Of a DNA stretch of 64,000 nt, positions 18,893 to 27,786 are shown piece by piece. The stretch is taken from assembly GCA_964448005.1 (NCBI GenBank), contig CAYUUW010000002.1:7471-71470 (forward strand). The letters run 5' to 3'. Both the position numbers and the translations under genes were made by a program. This DNA comes from CAYUUW01 sp964448005. GTDB lineage: Bacteria > Patescibacteriota > Gracilibacteria > UM-FILTER-43-11. Below the pieces are notes generated by a model, which was not told the DNA's origin, did not search any database, and was given only the letters and a program-made list of their open reading frames with translations. Position 1 is the first letter of the stretch. Each line of letters begins with the position of its first letter.

Positions 18893-20458
18893 ATGCCAAA
18901 AACATTGCGTCTCCTTGCTGTCCTTCCCCTCCTTGGTTTGGCCTTTTTCGCTCCCCCTTCTTTTGCGGTCGGGGAAATCTGCCCCGGTGAGGCTCCTTGC
19001 TGCACCCCGCCTTTTTCCATTCAGGAGGGCGGCGGCTGCCCTGTGGGCGAATACTGGATCGGGGATGTTCTCACCGGCTCCTGCCAAGCAGCCGGCTCCT
19101 GCCCAGCAGGAAAGCAGTTTCTCTGCCAGAACAAAAGCTGCGTTACCTTGGGCAATGCCTGCGCCACCAGTCTGGTGGACACCGGTTTCGATAGCGCCTG
19201 CTGCGCCGCAGGGGAGGTGGCGGTGAGCGATGGCCTGGGGGGCTGGGCCTGCGGTAGCGGAGGGGGCGGCGAGGTTTGGTCGGAGAACATTGCGCTCGAC
19301 ATTTACTACGACGCCAACAACGTGGGCATCGGCACCAATGACCCCGACGCCAAGCTCCATATCGATGGAGGCCAGGAAGCCAGCCTGAGCGATGAGAGCG
19401 GCTATTTGCTGATTGGAAGCAAGGATGCGGCTAACATTGTTGTGGATACAGGCGAGATCCAGTCCCGGACCGACGGCGCAGCGGGCATCCTTTACTTGCA
19501 GCCGGAAGGAGGCCGGACCAATGTGGGGGCCGGCACCTTGGCCGTGTGGGAGAGCGGTCAGGTGGCGGTGGGCAACATCGAGCCGGATGCGGCTTTGCAT
19601 GTCGCAGGGGAAGCCTGTTTTTCCGACGACGGCAATTGCCCGGTGAACGTGGGGGTGGGCGATGTGTACGTGAAGGATGAATTTATTGTGGGGGGCGCCT
19701 CTTCTTGCTCGCTTTCCGGCACGCCTTCCCAAACCTTGTTCCAGAACGACCCTTCTCGTTGGACGGCCGCAAGTTTCCTGCATTCTTCCGCCACCTTTTC
19801 CTGCACGGTGCCGCGCAGCGCTGTTTATGCTGATGGCGGGGATTATTCGGGCGTCTACTCCACTTGCGATTCCGGAGTCTCCACTTGCATTTCCGGCATC
19901 TTCAATGGCGGAAACGAAACCTCCGATCTCACGGCCAATTCCGGTTGGATGATTGTAGGAAGTCCTTCCGCTGCCCACATTTCTTTCGACACCAACGAGA
20001 TCCAGGCCAAAAGCAACTCCACCACGGCTAACGATCTTTTTCTGAACCCTGGCGGAACTGGCGGCGTTTTCATCAACATGTCCCAAAATAGCTACTCGAG
20101 CACTGTTTGCCGGAATGGTGAAGAAATGGGCTATTGCGCACCATCGCTTCGTTCGGAAAAACACGATATCAAGCCTCTTAGCAACGGTCTTGACCGTGTC
20201 ATGTCACTTCAGCCTGTTCAGTTTCGCTACAATAATGAGAAGACTTTGGATGGCCGGCTGGATATCGGTTTGATCGCAGATGATGTGGAAAAAATTGAGC
20301 CTGTTTTGGCCGAATACGAAGCGGGCCAGCTCCGTACCGTTCGCTATGACAGAGTCGCTATTTTGGCCTTGCAGGCCATTAAGGAGCAACAGGCCCAAAT
20401 CGAAGCGCTCAAGGCCTTGGCCTGCGCGGACCACCCTGAGGCCGAGATTTGTCGCTGA
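18893..20458 (+). CDS. Secreted fibre-like protein with C-terminal peptidase S74 chaperone domain
   Basis: 521 residues. Signal peptide to about residue 25, a Cys-rich N-terminal module (CPGEAPCC, CPVGEYW, CPAGKQFLC), then repeated beta-rich segments (NVGIGTNDPDAKLHIDG, a motif typical of phage-tail and CPR surface fibres; GQVAVGNIEPDAALHVAG is a second copy). The C-terminal 110 residues match the intramolecular chaperone auto-processing family S74 (LRSEKHDIKPL, LQPVQFRYN, IGLIADDVEKIEP, YDRVAILALQAIKEQQAQIEAL). That domain trimerises fibres and then cleaves itself off. Probably a trimeric surface fibre or adhesin. No phage genes surround it. Confidence 0.85.
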   Translation: MPKTLRLLAVLPLLGLAFFAPPSFAVGEICPGEAPCCTPPFSIQEGGGCPVGEYWIGDVLTGSCQAAGSCPAGKQFLCQNKSCVTLGNACATSLVDTGFDSACCAAGEVAVSDGLGGWACGSGGGGEVWSENIALDIYYDANNVGIGTNDPDAKLHIDGGQEASLSDESGYLLIGSKDAANIVVDTGEIQSRTDGAAGILYLQPEGGRTNVGAGTLAVWESGQVAVGNIEPDAALHVAGEACFSDDGNCPVNVGVGDVYVKDEFIVGGASSCSLSGTPSQTLFQNDPSRWTAASFLHSSATFSCTVPRSAVYADGGDYSGVYSTCDSGVSTCISGIFNGGNETSDLTANSGWMIVGSPSAAHISFDTNEIQAKSNSTTANDLFLNPGGTGGVFINMSQNSYSSTVCRNGEEMGYCAPSLRSEKHDIKPLSNGLDRVMSLQPVQFRYNNEKTLDGRLDIGLIADDVEKIEPVLAEYEAGQLRTVRYDRVAILALQAIKEQQAQIEALKALACADHPEAEICR

Positions 20459-20504
20459 AAAGCCGGCTTATAAAGCTTGGCCGCTCGCAGGCTCGCTAGC
20501 TTAT

Positions 20505-20576
20505 TAAGCTCCGTAAGCTCTATAAGCTTTGTAAGCTCTATAAGCTCCGTAAGCTCTATAAGCTTTGTAAGCTAAA
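20505..20576 (+). repeat. Eight 9-nt tandem units forming a 36-nt super-repeat
   Basis: Eight consecutive units begin TAAGCT and end CCG, CTA, TTG, CTA, CCG, CTA, TTG, AAA. The first four-unit block (36 nt) is repeated, with only the final unit differing. It fills the spacer between the S74 gene and the lipoprotein gene. A related stretch at 43099-43162 shares 22 identical bases (20498-20519 with 43130-43151). Confidence 0.9.
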
Positions 20577-20599
20577 TTGGCATCCTAAGGTTTGCTTTC

Positions 20600-21166
20600 A
20601 TGAAAAAAATCATCCTCGCCTTTTCCATTCTGCTTTTCAATGGCTGTGCTTCATCTCTGCCTTCCGCTCAGCCAGACTTGCTTCCGCCAATGGCGGCAGA
20701 GGATTCCTCCGCCCCGGAGGGCGAGGTCGTCCCTGACCCTTCCGTCAAATGGCTGGACTGCGGCATGCTGCGGCATCTGGATCCGGACGAGTGCGAGAGG
20801 CGCGCCAACGAGGCGATTGCCCAAATGCTGGCCGAAGAGATCATTTCGACCTACGATCTGGGCCGCTGCCCCGAGCTTCCTGGGCCCCTAGTCGACTCCT
20901 GCCAGCAGGTGATCGCCGCCTCCGGAATCCAAGGGCCCCTTTCCTTGGCTGAGCGAAAGCAGCTCGATCAAGCTCTCCTCGCTGCCTCTTGCCAAGACCT
21001 GCCTGCGGGCAACGGCGCCCGGCAGTATTGCCAATCCCAAAGCCAGGCCTCTCCCTCGGCTCCTTCGGCCTACAATCCTGCCTTGGAAGCCAGGAATCTG
21101 GATGAATGCCAGAGCCTCGACACTCCTCAGCTCCAAAGCCAGTGCCGCAGCAGATTCGGCTCCTGA
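20600..21166 (+). CDS. Putative lipoprotein, unknown function
   Basis: 188 residues with a lipoprotein signal peptide: MKKIILAFSILLFNGCASS, lipobox FNGC with Cys16 as the lipidation site. The mature part is acidic and Pro-rich at first, then mostly helical with nine further Cys, often spaced as 'LDxCxSLxxPxLxxxC', suggesting disulfide-stapled helical repeats. No known family recognised. It lies between the S74 fibre gene and tuf. Confidence 0.75.
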   Translation: MKKIILAFSILLFNGCASSLPSAQPDLLPPMAAEDSSAPEGEVVPDPSVKWLDCGMLRHLDPDECERRANEAIAQMLAEEIISTYDLGRCPELPGPLVDSCQQVIAASGIQGPLSLAERKQLDQALLAASCQDLPAGNGARQYCQSQSQASPSAPSAYNPALEARNLDECQSLDTPQLQSQCRSRFGS

Positions 21167-21240
21167 AGCCAATCCTTTTCCTTTTAGCCGCTGCGGTGAC
21201 GCCCTGTTTTTTCGGCCCAGGATTTTTCGGGCAAAAAGCT

Positions 21241-21269
21241 TTGACACCCCTAGGCTCCTTTGCTAGAAT
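21241..21269 (+). promoter_or_regulatory. Strong sigma70-type promoter for tuf-rpsJ
   Basis: Consensus -35 TTGACA (21241-21246), 17-base spacer, -10 TAGAAT (21264-21269). Transcription would start about 78 bases before the tuf ATG. The same TAGAAT form of the -10 occurs before rplC and before the DUF4012 gene. Confidence 0.8.
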
Positions 21270-21353
21270 CCCCCTGCCTCATTTTTGATTTCCGGCAAGC
21301 GGCTCCCGGCCCAGCCTGAATCAGCAGGAAGCTTAATCCCTAATTGCAATACT

Positions 21354-22547
21354 ATGGCTGACGGAACCTTTGTCCGTGACAAGACCCATGTCAACGTGGG
21401 CACTATTGGTCACGTGGATCATGGCAAGACCACCCTTTCTGCCGCCATCACTGCGGTGGCTGCGGCAAAATTCGGCGGAAGGAACAAGGCGGTCGCCTTC
21501 GACCAGATCGATAAGGCTCCCGAAGAGCGAGAGCGCGGCATCACCATTGCCACCTCCCATCAGGAGTACGAAACCGACAAGCGCCATTACGCCCATGTGG
21601 ATTGCCCGGGACATGCCGATTACGTGAAGAACATGATCACCGGCGCCGCCCAGATGGACGGAGCCATTCTGGTGGATTCTGCTGCGGACGGGCCAATGCC
21701 CCCGACCCGCGAGCACATCCTTTTGGCTCGCCAGGTGAACGTGCCCTACGTGGTGGTTTTCCTGAACAAGTGCGACATGGTGGATGATCCGGAGCTTTTG
21801 GACCTGGTCGAAATGGAGATTCGTGAGCTTCTTTCCAAGTACGAATACCCCGGCGACACCACTCCCATCATCCGCGGCAGCGCCCTCAAGGCCCTGGAGA
21901 ATCCAGCTGGACCCGATTCCGAGCCAGTAGTGCAGCTGCTCAAGACCCTCGATGACTACATTCCCGATCCCAAGCGCACCTTGGACAAGCCCTTCCTCAT
22001 GTCTGTGGAAGATGTCTTCTCCATCAAAGGCCGCGGAACGGTGGCTACGGGCCGTATCGATCAGGGGCTTGTAAAAGTCAACGAAGAGGTTGAGATTGTC
22101 GGCCTGCGCGACACTCAGAAAACCATTGTGACCGGCGTGGAAATGTTCAAGAAGCTTCTCGACCAAGGGCAGGCTGGAGACAACGTGGGGCTGCTGCTGC
22201 GCGGCATTGAGCGCACCGATATCGAGCGCGGCCAGGTGCTGGCCAAGCCCGGCTACATCACTCCCCATACTGAATTCGAAGCTGAAATCTACGTGCTGAA
22301 GAAGGACGAAGGCGGTCGCCACACTCCTTTCTTCAAAGGCTACAAGCCCCAGTTCTACATCCGCACCACCGATGTGACCGGCGAGGTCCTTCTGCCTGCC
22401 GGAACCGAAATGGTGATGCCTGGAGACAACATCAAGCTGGACATCGTCCTGGGCAAGCCAGTCGCTCTGGAGGACGGCACCCGCTTCGCTATCCGCGAAG
22501 GCGGCCGCACGGTAGGAGCCGGCGTAGTCACCAAGATCAAGAAATAG
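21354..22547 (+). CDS. tuf: Elongation factor Tu
   Basis: 397 residues. G1 GHVDHGKTT, switch [10 protein letters not shown]3 [13 protein letters not shown]4 NKCDM, domains II and III complete to the canonical VGAGVVTKI end. One small difference is PMPPTREH where PMPQTREH is common. The ATG at 21354 gives [19 protein letters not shown]; the frame is open upstream without start-like features. It is followed 105 bases later by rpsJ, the arrangement of the str/S10 junction in many bacteria. Confidence 0.98.
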   Translation: MADGTFVRDKTHVNVGTIGHVDHGKTTLSAAITAVAAAKFGGRNKAVAFDQIDKAPEERERGITIATSHQEYETDKRHYAHVDCPGHADYVKNMITGAAQMDGAILVDSAADGPMPPTREHILLARQVNVPYVVVFLNKCDMVDDPELLDLVEMEIRELLSKYEYPGDTTPIIRGSALKALENPAGPDSEPVVQLLKTLDDYIPDPKRTLDKPFLMSVEDVFSIKGRGTVATGRIDQGLVKVNEEVEIVGLRDTQKTIVTGVEMFKKLLDQGQAGDNVGLLLRGIERTDIERGQVLAKPGYITPHTEFEAEIYVLKKDEGGRHTPFFKGYKPQFYIRTTDVTGEVLLPAGTEMVMPGDNIKLDIVLGKPVALEDGTRFAIREGGRTVGAGVVTKIKK

Positions 22548-22652
22548 GTTTTTGCCCCCGAAGCCAAGGCTATGCCTTGATTCGGGGTATAAATTCTATT
22601 CAGACCCATTCCGATCCTTGCCGATCGGAACGTCTCCTAACAACACGATCCT

Positions 22653-22982
22653 ATGGCAGAGAAAAATGCCGCTGTGGCCCAGCGTATCCGAATCACCCTC
22701 AAGGCCTTCGACCACACCATTGTGGATAAGGCGGTCGCCACCATTATCCAGGCTGCCGAGCGCACAGGCGCCATTGTGGCCGGCCCCATTCCTCTGCCCA
22801 CCAAGATCAAGAAGTTCACGGTCAACAGCTCCACTTTCATCTCCAAGAATGCCCGGGAGCAGTTCGAGATGCGCATCCACAAGCGTCTGATCGATCTTCG
22901 CGAGACCACCCCTGCCACCATCGATGCGCTCACCAACCTGGCTTTGCCCGCCGGTGTGGATATCGAGATCAAGATGCTCTAG
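22653..22982 (+). CDS. rpsJ: 30S ribosomal protein S10
   Basis: uS10, 109 residues, part of the 30S head and of transcription antitermination complexes with NusB. Family motifs [19 protein letters not shown] and RTHKR-like [10 protein letters not shown] are present. It is normally the first gene of the S10 operon. Here a terminator at 22994-23023 and two accessory genes separate it from rplC, so it appears to be transcribed with tuf. Confidence 0.98.
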   Translation: MAEKNAAVAQRIRITLKAFDHTIVDKAVATIIQAAERTGAIVAGPIPLPTKIKKFTVNSSTFISKNAREQFEMRIHKRLIDLRETTPATIDALTNLALPAGVDIEIKML

Positions 22983-22993
22983 CTTCGATTCTG

Positions 22994-23023
22994 AAAAAGC
23001 CCCTCGCGAAGAGGGGCTTTTTT
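22994..23023 (+). terminator. Rho-independent terminator after tuf-rpsJ
   Basis: A-run then arm AGCCCCTC, loop GCGAA, arm GAGGGGCT followed by a run of six T. It starts 12 bases after the rpsJ stop. It cleanly separates the tuf-rpsJ unit from the inserted membrane-protein genes. Confidence 0.92.
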
Positions 23024-23088
23024 GTTCTCCAAAAAACACAGGGCCTGGCTTTGTAGTGTACAATGGGCCACGACTAAAACACTCCGCA

Positions 23089-24786
23089 ATGGAAAAGCAA
23101 AAGCCGCACGACTTTGAAGCTCGATTGGAAAGAATTGAGCAAAGGCTGCTGAGGCTGGAGAAAAACAAGGACTCCTTTTCGGAGGCAGCCCTGAAGGAGG
23201 CGGGGGCCAAAAGAAGTCATTTTGGAGAGGGGGCAGGCGATCACGGTATTTTTGATAGAAACGACCGCATGGAAAATCCCCACCCGAGCGCTTTTTCCTC
23301 TTTTTTTTCGTGGCTCAAAACCGACACTCTCACGAAGGTCGGGGCTTTTTTGCTGCTCTTGGGCGCCGGGTGGTTTGTCAGCTACGCCTTTGCGAACAAT
23401 TGGATCGGGCCGATCGGGCGCATCTCCTTGGGGCTGCTGGCTGGCGTATTGATCCTGGGCTTCGGCCATCTGCAAATTCCCAAGCGCAGCGAAGTGGGAC
23501 AGGTGCTGGTGGCCACAGGCGGAACGATGATGCTGCTCACGGTTTTTGCTGCCCGAGAGATCTACGACTTCTTCACGCCCGCTTCCTCCCTAGGAATGAT
23601 GGCGTTGGTGGTGGTGGCCATGGCCGTGATTGCCATATCGAACCGAACGAAGGCCGTGGCCTACTTAGCACTTTTGGGTGGGGCGGTCGCGCCTCTTTTG
23701 ACCAATAGCTCCTCGCCCAACGAGGTAGCGCTGATGTCCTACATCTTCATTCTGAACATCGGCGTATTCCTCACGGTCGCCTTGCGAGGATGGCGTGGGC
23801 TGATTCCTGCGGCCGTCCTCATCACCGGAGCTTACAGCTTCAGTTTTGAAGGCATGGAAGACAAAATGATTTGGCTGTTCATGGGGCTCTTCTTCATCCA
23901 GCTTTTTGGAACAGTCACTGCGGCCATGCTGCATTCCAAAAAATCAAGCGCCTCCGATGTGGTGGCCTCGGGCATGACAGGCTTGTTGTTTTTAGGGTGG
24001 GTCTTTGCCTATGTGCCGGAAGAATGGGCGAGCTTGATTCTGAGCGGCCTGGTCATCGTGATGCTGGGCGTGAGTTATGTGTTTTTGAAAAAAGAAAAAC
24101 TCAAAGAGCCGCTGTACATCGATGGCGCTTTGGGTATCCTGTTTTTGGGAGCCGCCACCTCGATGGAGCTCAATGGCGCGCATCTGGTCATGGCTTTTGC
24201 GGTGGAGGCGTTTCTGATCGTCAGTCTCGTTAGCTGGATGCTCAAGGACGCCCGGATGGCCGAGAGGGTTTCTTTTTTGCAGCTGATCCCTGCAGCTCTT
24301 TCCATTAGAAGCATCGACTCCCATGTTTGGCATGTTACAGAAAATCCCATTCTCTTCAATAAGCATTTCTTCGCCCTCCTCATAGTCACTGTGTCGCTCT
24401 TGGCAACGGCCGTCTTGCTCCAGAAACAACTCCAGAAAACGGAGAAGTCCCATGTGCCCTTAATGCACATCGTCCTGGGAACCTTGATCGGATTCGCCCT
24501 CATCTGGCTCAGTTCGGGCGTGATTTTTGAATCCGGCAATGTGGCCCGCAGCGTGAGCCTGGTGATTTATACCGTTTTGGGATTGGGCGTATTTTTCCGG
24601 GGCGTCCTCAAGAATGCGAAAAACGTGCGTGTCTTCGGCGGCCTCATTCTGACTGCCGTGATCTCAAGGCTGCTGCTCGCTGAAGTGTGGCACATGTCCC
24701 TTGCCCCCCGTATTGTGACCTTCGTTGCGATTGGTATCCTTTTGATCAGCACGGCTTTCTTTCAGAAAAGACATAACCAACGTTAG
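23089..24786 (+). CDS. DUF2339 family polytopic membrane protein
   Basis: 565 residues. A short N-terminal cytoplasmic coiled coil (FEARLERIEQRLLRLEKNKD) and a charged linker precede about 15 closely spaced hydrophobic segments from residue 85 on. The pattern KVGAFLLLLGAGWFVSYAFANNW then repeated 'LLGGxxAxLL' blocks fits DUF2339, a poorly characterised family of bacterial membrane proteins with no established function. The ATG at 23089 is 26 bases after a -10-like TACAAT. It is followed after 2 bases by the calcium-repeat surface protein, so the two almost certainly form a unit. Confidence 0.75.
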   Translation: MEKQKPHDFEARLERIEQRLLRLEKNKDSFSEAALKEAGAKRSHFGEGAGDHGIFDRNDRMENPHPSAFSSFFSWLKTDTLTKVGAFLLLLGAGWFVSYAFANNWIGPIGRISLGLLAGVLILGFGHLQIPKRSEVGQVLVATGGTMMLLTVFAAREIYDFFTPASSLGMMALVVVAMAVIAISNRTKAVAYLALLGGAVAPLLTNSSSPNEVALMSYIFILNIGVFLTVALRGWRGLIPAAVLITGAYSFSFEGMEDKMIWLFMGLFFIQLFGTVTAAMLHSKKSSASDVVASGMTGLLFLGWVFAYVPEEWASLILSGLVIVMLGVSYVFLKKEKLKEPLYIDGALGILFLGAATSMELNGAHLVMAFAVEAFLIVSLVSWMLKDARMAERVSFLQLIPAALSIRSIDSHVWHVTENPILFNKHFFALLIVTVSLLATAVLLQKQLQKTEKSHVPLMHIVLGTLIGFALIWLSSGVIFESGNVARSVSLVIYTVLGLGVFFRGVLKNAKNVRVFGGLILTAVISRLLLAEVWHMSLAPRIVTFVAIGILLISTAFFQKRHNQR

Positions 24787-24788
24787 CC

Positions 24789-25938
24789 ATGAACAAGATT
24801 CGAACTCTTTTGGCCCTGACTGCTTTTTTGTCCGCCGGGGTAGTCGCAGCCGCTGGGCCCGTGAGCGATAAGGGGGATATGACGGTTTTCAAGGAAAAAT
24901 ATGAAGTGGCCCCCCTGAATATCGTCAGGCCTACTGTCGTCGAGGTTGTTCTTGACGCCCCCACCAATTACGGCATCGGTATTTTTGAGAATGAAACGGG
25001 TGATTTTCAGCCCTACGAGCAACTGGGCTTGCTGGATGGCTTTTCCCTCTCGGTCGATTCAAGCTCGCCCATGATCGGCGATCCGAAGGCCTTGTTCGAC
25101 GCAGACTATCGAACCGCAGCTGAATTTGATTTGGACCAGGACGGGGGTCATGCCACCCTTGAATTTTCAGCGAATATGATGGCCGAAGTAGTGGGTCTTT
25201 CTCTTGCTCTCGACAATCATGTGGCCTTTCCTCATGAGATAGCCGTGTCCGCATGGGTGGGTGGAGCATGGAAAACCGTCGTAGCCAGAAAAAAAACGAA
25301 TGATTCATGGAATCCCTCAAAATTTATTTTCCCCAATACAACTGCTCAAAAGTGGCGAGTGGAATTTTGGCACGCCCANNNNNNNNNNCGCCCAGCCCCT
25401 GAAGCTGAAAGAAATAGGCCTCGTTCTGCGGGAAGAGAACTTTAAAAACGGCCCCCGCTTCAAATGGCTGGCCAGACCGGAGATGAGCTACACGATTTTT
25501 GCCAATGCTCAGGCGGACCCTAAGATCCAGACCACAGAAGCCGGAATTCTGGGTGACCCTGAGTTGATAGTGGGAAACGAAGCGCCCCTGGAGCCCAATC
25601 CTGTTTTCCTTGAGCCGGACACGGATGAAGACCAGGTTCCGGATTATCTGGACAACTGCGTCTTGGTCACCAATGCCGACCAGAAGGACATTGATGGCAA
25701 CGGCGCCGGGGATGCTTGCGAGGATTTCGATGCGGATGGCATCAAAAACGCCAAAGACAATTGCTCCGATCGTCCCAACGCTCAGCAATCGGATGAGGAC
25801 GGCGACGGCATTGGCGATGCCTGCGACACGGAAGAAAGCCGATTGACCGAAAAAAACAAATGGCTGCCTTGGGCGGTCATGGGAATCACGGCTCTTATTT
25901 TGGTCGCGGTGATGGGAAGGACGGTGAAAAAGAGGTGA
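24789..25938 (+). CDS. Surface-anchored protein with thrombospondin type 3-like calcium repeats (split by scaffold gap)
   Basis: Signal peptide (about residues 1-22), a beta-rich region of about 200 residues with some discoidin-like character, then aspartate-rich repeats ([51 protein letters not shown]) that match thrombospondin type 3 calcium loops. A C-terminal transmembrane helix and a Lys/Arg tail (VKKR) follow. The 10-N run at 25379-25388 lies in the gene, and the two sides are in different frames. The six bases CGCCCA occur on both sides; merging them and deleting the N run restores one frame of 377 residues reading [12 protein letters not shown] across the join. The product probably lies in the cell envelope, partner to the DUF2339 protein upstream. 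Confidence 0.82.
25379..25388. other. Scaffold gap (10 N), probably spurious
   Basis: Flanks end and begin with the same CGCCCA. Collapsing 16 bases (10 N plus one copy) restores the reading frame of the surrounding gene, so little or no sequence is really missing. Confidence 0.85.
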
Positions 25939-26096
25939 GGAGTGGTCCAAGGCCGGGAATCCTCACCCCTCCAATCGGGCGCTCGAAAATTTTTAGGACT
26001 TGTCTTTGGGGCGCTTGGCAGGTCTCCCTGAGCGATTGAAAGGGCTTGCGCAGGCTTCCCAAATCGACAGCTTGTCCACAATAATGATTTTTTTTC

Positions 26097-26124
26097 TTGA
26101 CAGCTCCATCTTTATGGCTAGAAT
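26097..26124 (+). promoter_or_regulatory. Strong promoter for the rplC ribosomal operon
   Basis: TTGACA (26097-26102), 16-base spacer, TAGAAT (26119-26124). The next gene, rplC, begins at 26227, so the leader is about 95 bases. This gives the S10-operon remainder its own promoter after the inserted genes. Confidence 0.8.
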
Positions 26125-26226
26125 GGTTGGGCATTTTCAAAGCACCGTTTATGTTAGCCGTGGGGCCGAGCCTGATTGCGCTTGAAAAAAGCCGCAGAGC
26201 AATAGCCTCCTTAACCACTAGACCCT

Positions 26227-26805
26227 ATGCCAGGATTGATCGTCAAAAAATTGGGCATGAGCCAAGTCATTCAAGACGACGGCCGCGTGATCCCCGTCAC
26301 CTATTTGCACTGCGAATCCAACGAAGTGATTCAAGTCAAGACCCAGGAGACGGACGGATATCCGGCGATAGTCCTAGGCTTTGATGCGTACCATCGCCCC
26401 TCCAAAAACAAAGCCTTCAAAGCCATCAAGGAATTCCGCGTCCAGGACGCTTCCGTTTACGCAAAGGGCCAGAAGGTCACTTTGGAATCCTTGGCGGATC
26501 TTCCCTCCGTTACCGTCACCGCCATCTCCAAAGGAAAAGGCTTCCAAGGCGTCATCAAGCGTCACAACTTCTCCCGCGGCCCGGAAACGCACGGTTCGCA
26601 CCATCATCGCGAGCCAGGCTCCATGGGCCAGCGCGCCCGCCCGGGAAGGGTGCAGAAGGGCAAGCGCCTCCCTGGCCACATGGGAAGCGGAACCATCACG
26701 CTCAAGGAAAGGCTCATTGTCAGCCTGCTTCCGGAAAAGCACGTGGTTGCCATCAAGGGCCCTTTGCCCGGCTCCAATACCGGCTATGTCTACATCAGCT
26801 TTTGA
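26227..26805 (+). CDS. rplC: 50S ribosomal protein L3
   Basis: uL3, 192 residues, an early assembly protein near the peptidyl transferase centre. The conserved central loop (GSHHHREPGSMGQRARPGRV then GKRLPGHMG) is present. It starts the main ribosomal run in this window. In most bacteria rpsJ would precede it directly. The start is the ATG after CCACTAGACCCT, with no Shine-Dalgarno sequence. Confidence 0.98.
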   Translation: MPGLIVKKLGMSQVIQDDGRVIPVTYLHCESNEVIQVKTQETDGYPAIVLGFDAYHRPSKNKAFKAIKEFRVQDASVYAKGQKVTLESLADLPSVTVTAISKGKGFQGVIKRHNFSRGPETHGSHHHREPGSMGQRARPGRVQKGKRLPGHMGSGTITLKERLIVSLLPEKHVVAIKGPLPGSNTGYVYISF

Positions 26806-26846
26806 ATCCTGGTCGCGACTCACTTTAATTACAAAATTCCATCTCC

Positions 26847-27473
26847 GTGAAATTGGATCTGTACACCCAAGAGGGAAACAAGAAAGGCGCCATCGAGGTG
26901 CCGGACGCTCTTTTCTCCGCTCCGGTCAACGAAGGCCTGATTCATCTTTCGGTCGTTCGCCACTTGGCCAATGCCCGCCAGGCCAATGCCCACACCAAGA
27001 CCCGCGGCGAAGTTCGCGGCGGCGGCCGCAAGCCCTGGAAGCAGAAAGGCACTGGCCGCGCTCGCGCCGGCTCCTCCCGCAGCCCCATCTGGAAGGGGGG
27101 AGGCATTATTTTCGGCCCCCGCAACACCCGAAACTATTCCGTTCGCATGAACAAGAAGGCTTGGCGGGGCGCCTTGACCAGCGTCCTATCGCAAAAGGCA
27201 AGTCAGGAGCAGGTTTTCGCCTTGGAATCCTTCCAATTGGAAGCCCCCAAGACCAAGGCCTTCGCCCACATGCTGGCCCTTCTTCCCAAGCACAGGTCTT
27301 TGCTGGTGGTTCTGCCGGAGAAAAGCGATCTTATCGAAAAATCTGCCTGCAACCTTCCGAATGTGAAGGTGGTTCTGGTCAACTACATCAGCCCCTACGA
27401 TCTGCTGCGCTACGAAAAGATCATGTTCATGGAGCCTTCCGTAAAGAAGGCCGAAGAGCTTTTTGCCAAGTAA
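26847..27473 (+). CDS. rplD: 50S ribosomal protein L4
   Basis: uL4, 208 residues, lines the polypeptide exit tunnel. The extended loop is evident (TKTRGEVRGGGRKPWKQKG then GRARAGSSRSPIWKGGG). The start is GTG, giving MKLDLYTQEG; an upstream TTTAATTACAAAATTCC takes the place of a Shine-Dalgarno sequence. In enterobacteria L4 also represses the S10 operon; nothing here shows whether that applies. Confidence 0.98.
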   Translation: MKLDLYTQEGNKKGAIEVPDALFSAPVNEGLIHLSVVRHLANARQANAHTKTRGEVRGGGRKPWKQKGTGRARAGSSRSPIWKGGGIIFGPRNTRNYSVRMNKKAWRGALTSVLSQKASQEQVFALESFQLEAPKTKAFAHMLALLPKHRSLLVVLPEKSDLIEKSACNLPNVKVVLVNYISPYDLLRYEKIMFMEPSVKKAEELFAK

Positions 27474-27486
27474 TTCCTATCGATCT

Positions 27487-27786
27487 ATGGAACTCGCCAA
27501 TGTCCTGATTGCGCCGGTGGTCACGGAGAAATCCGCCCAAGCCCAGCAGTTGGGCAAATACACCTTCCTGGTCCGTCCTTCCGCCAACAAGATTCTCGTC
27601 TCCAAGGCGGTCGAAATGGCCTATGGGGTCAAAGTGAAAGCCGTGAACATGATTCCTGTGCGCCAAAAGGCCCGCATCGTTGCTCGCGGTCGCACTGTCC
27701 GCAAGCGCTCTGCCTCTCTCAAGGCAGTGGTCACTCTCCATCCCAAGCAGACTCTGGACTTTAACAAAGTAAAAACTTCCAAGTAA
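27487..27786 (+). CDS. rplW: 50S ribosomal protein L23
   Basis: uL23, 99 residues, at the tunnel exit where it docks signal recognition particle and trigger factor. It begins MELANVLIAPVVTEKSAQ, the usual family start, and contains YTFLVRPSANKILVSKAVE. Its TAA stop overlaps the rplB ATG by one base (TAATG), so translation of the two is coupled. Confidence 0.97.
   Translation: MELANVLIAPVVTEKSAQAQQLGKYTFLVRPSANKILVSKAVEMAYGVKVKAVNMIPVRQKARIVARGRTVRKRSASLKAVVTLHPKQTLDFNKVKTSK

Noticed and set aside
18197..20164. 655-codon minus-strand frame opposite the secreted proteins
   Set aside because: It crosses fusA, two plus-strand genes with signal peptides and a promoter; no coding signature.
18893..20458. 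Prophage remnant based on the S74 domain
   Set aside because: Signal peptide, no phage genes in the neighbourhood and placement among translation genes favour a cellular surface protein.
20505..20576. CRISPR array
   Set aside because: Repeats are contiguous 9-nt units with no spacers, and no cas genes are nearby.
22994..23023. Riboswitch upstream of the DUF2339 gene
   Set aside because: A simple hairpin plus T-run directly after rpsJ is fully explained as a terminator.
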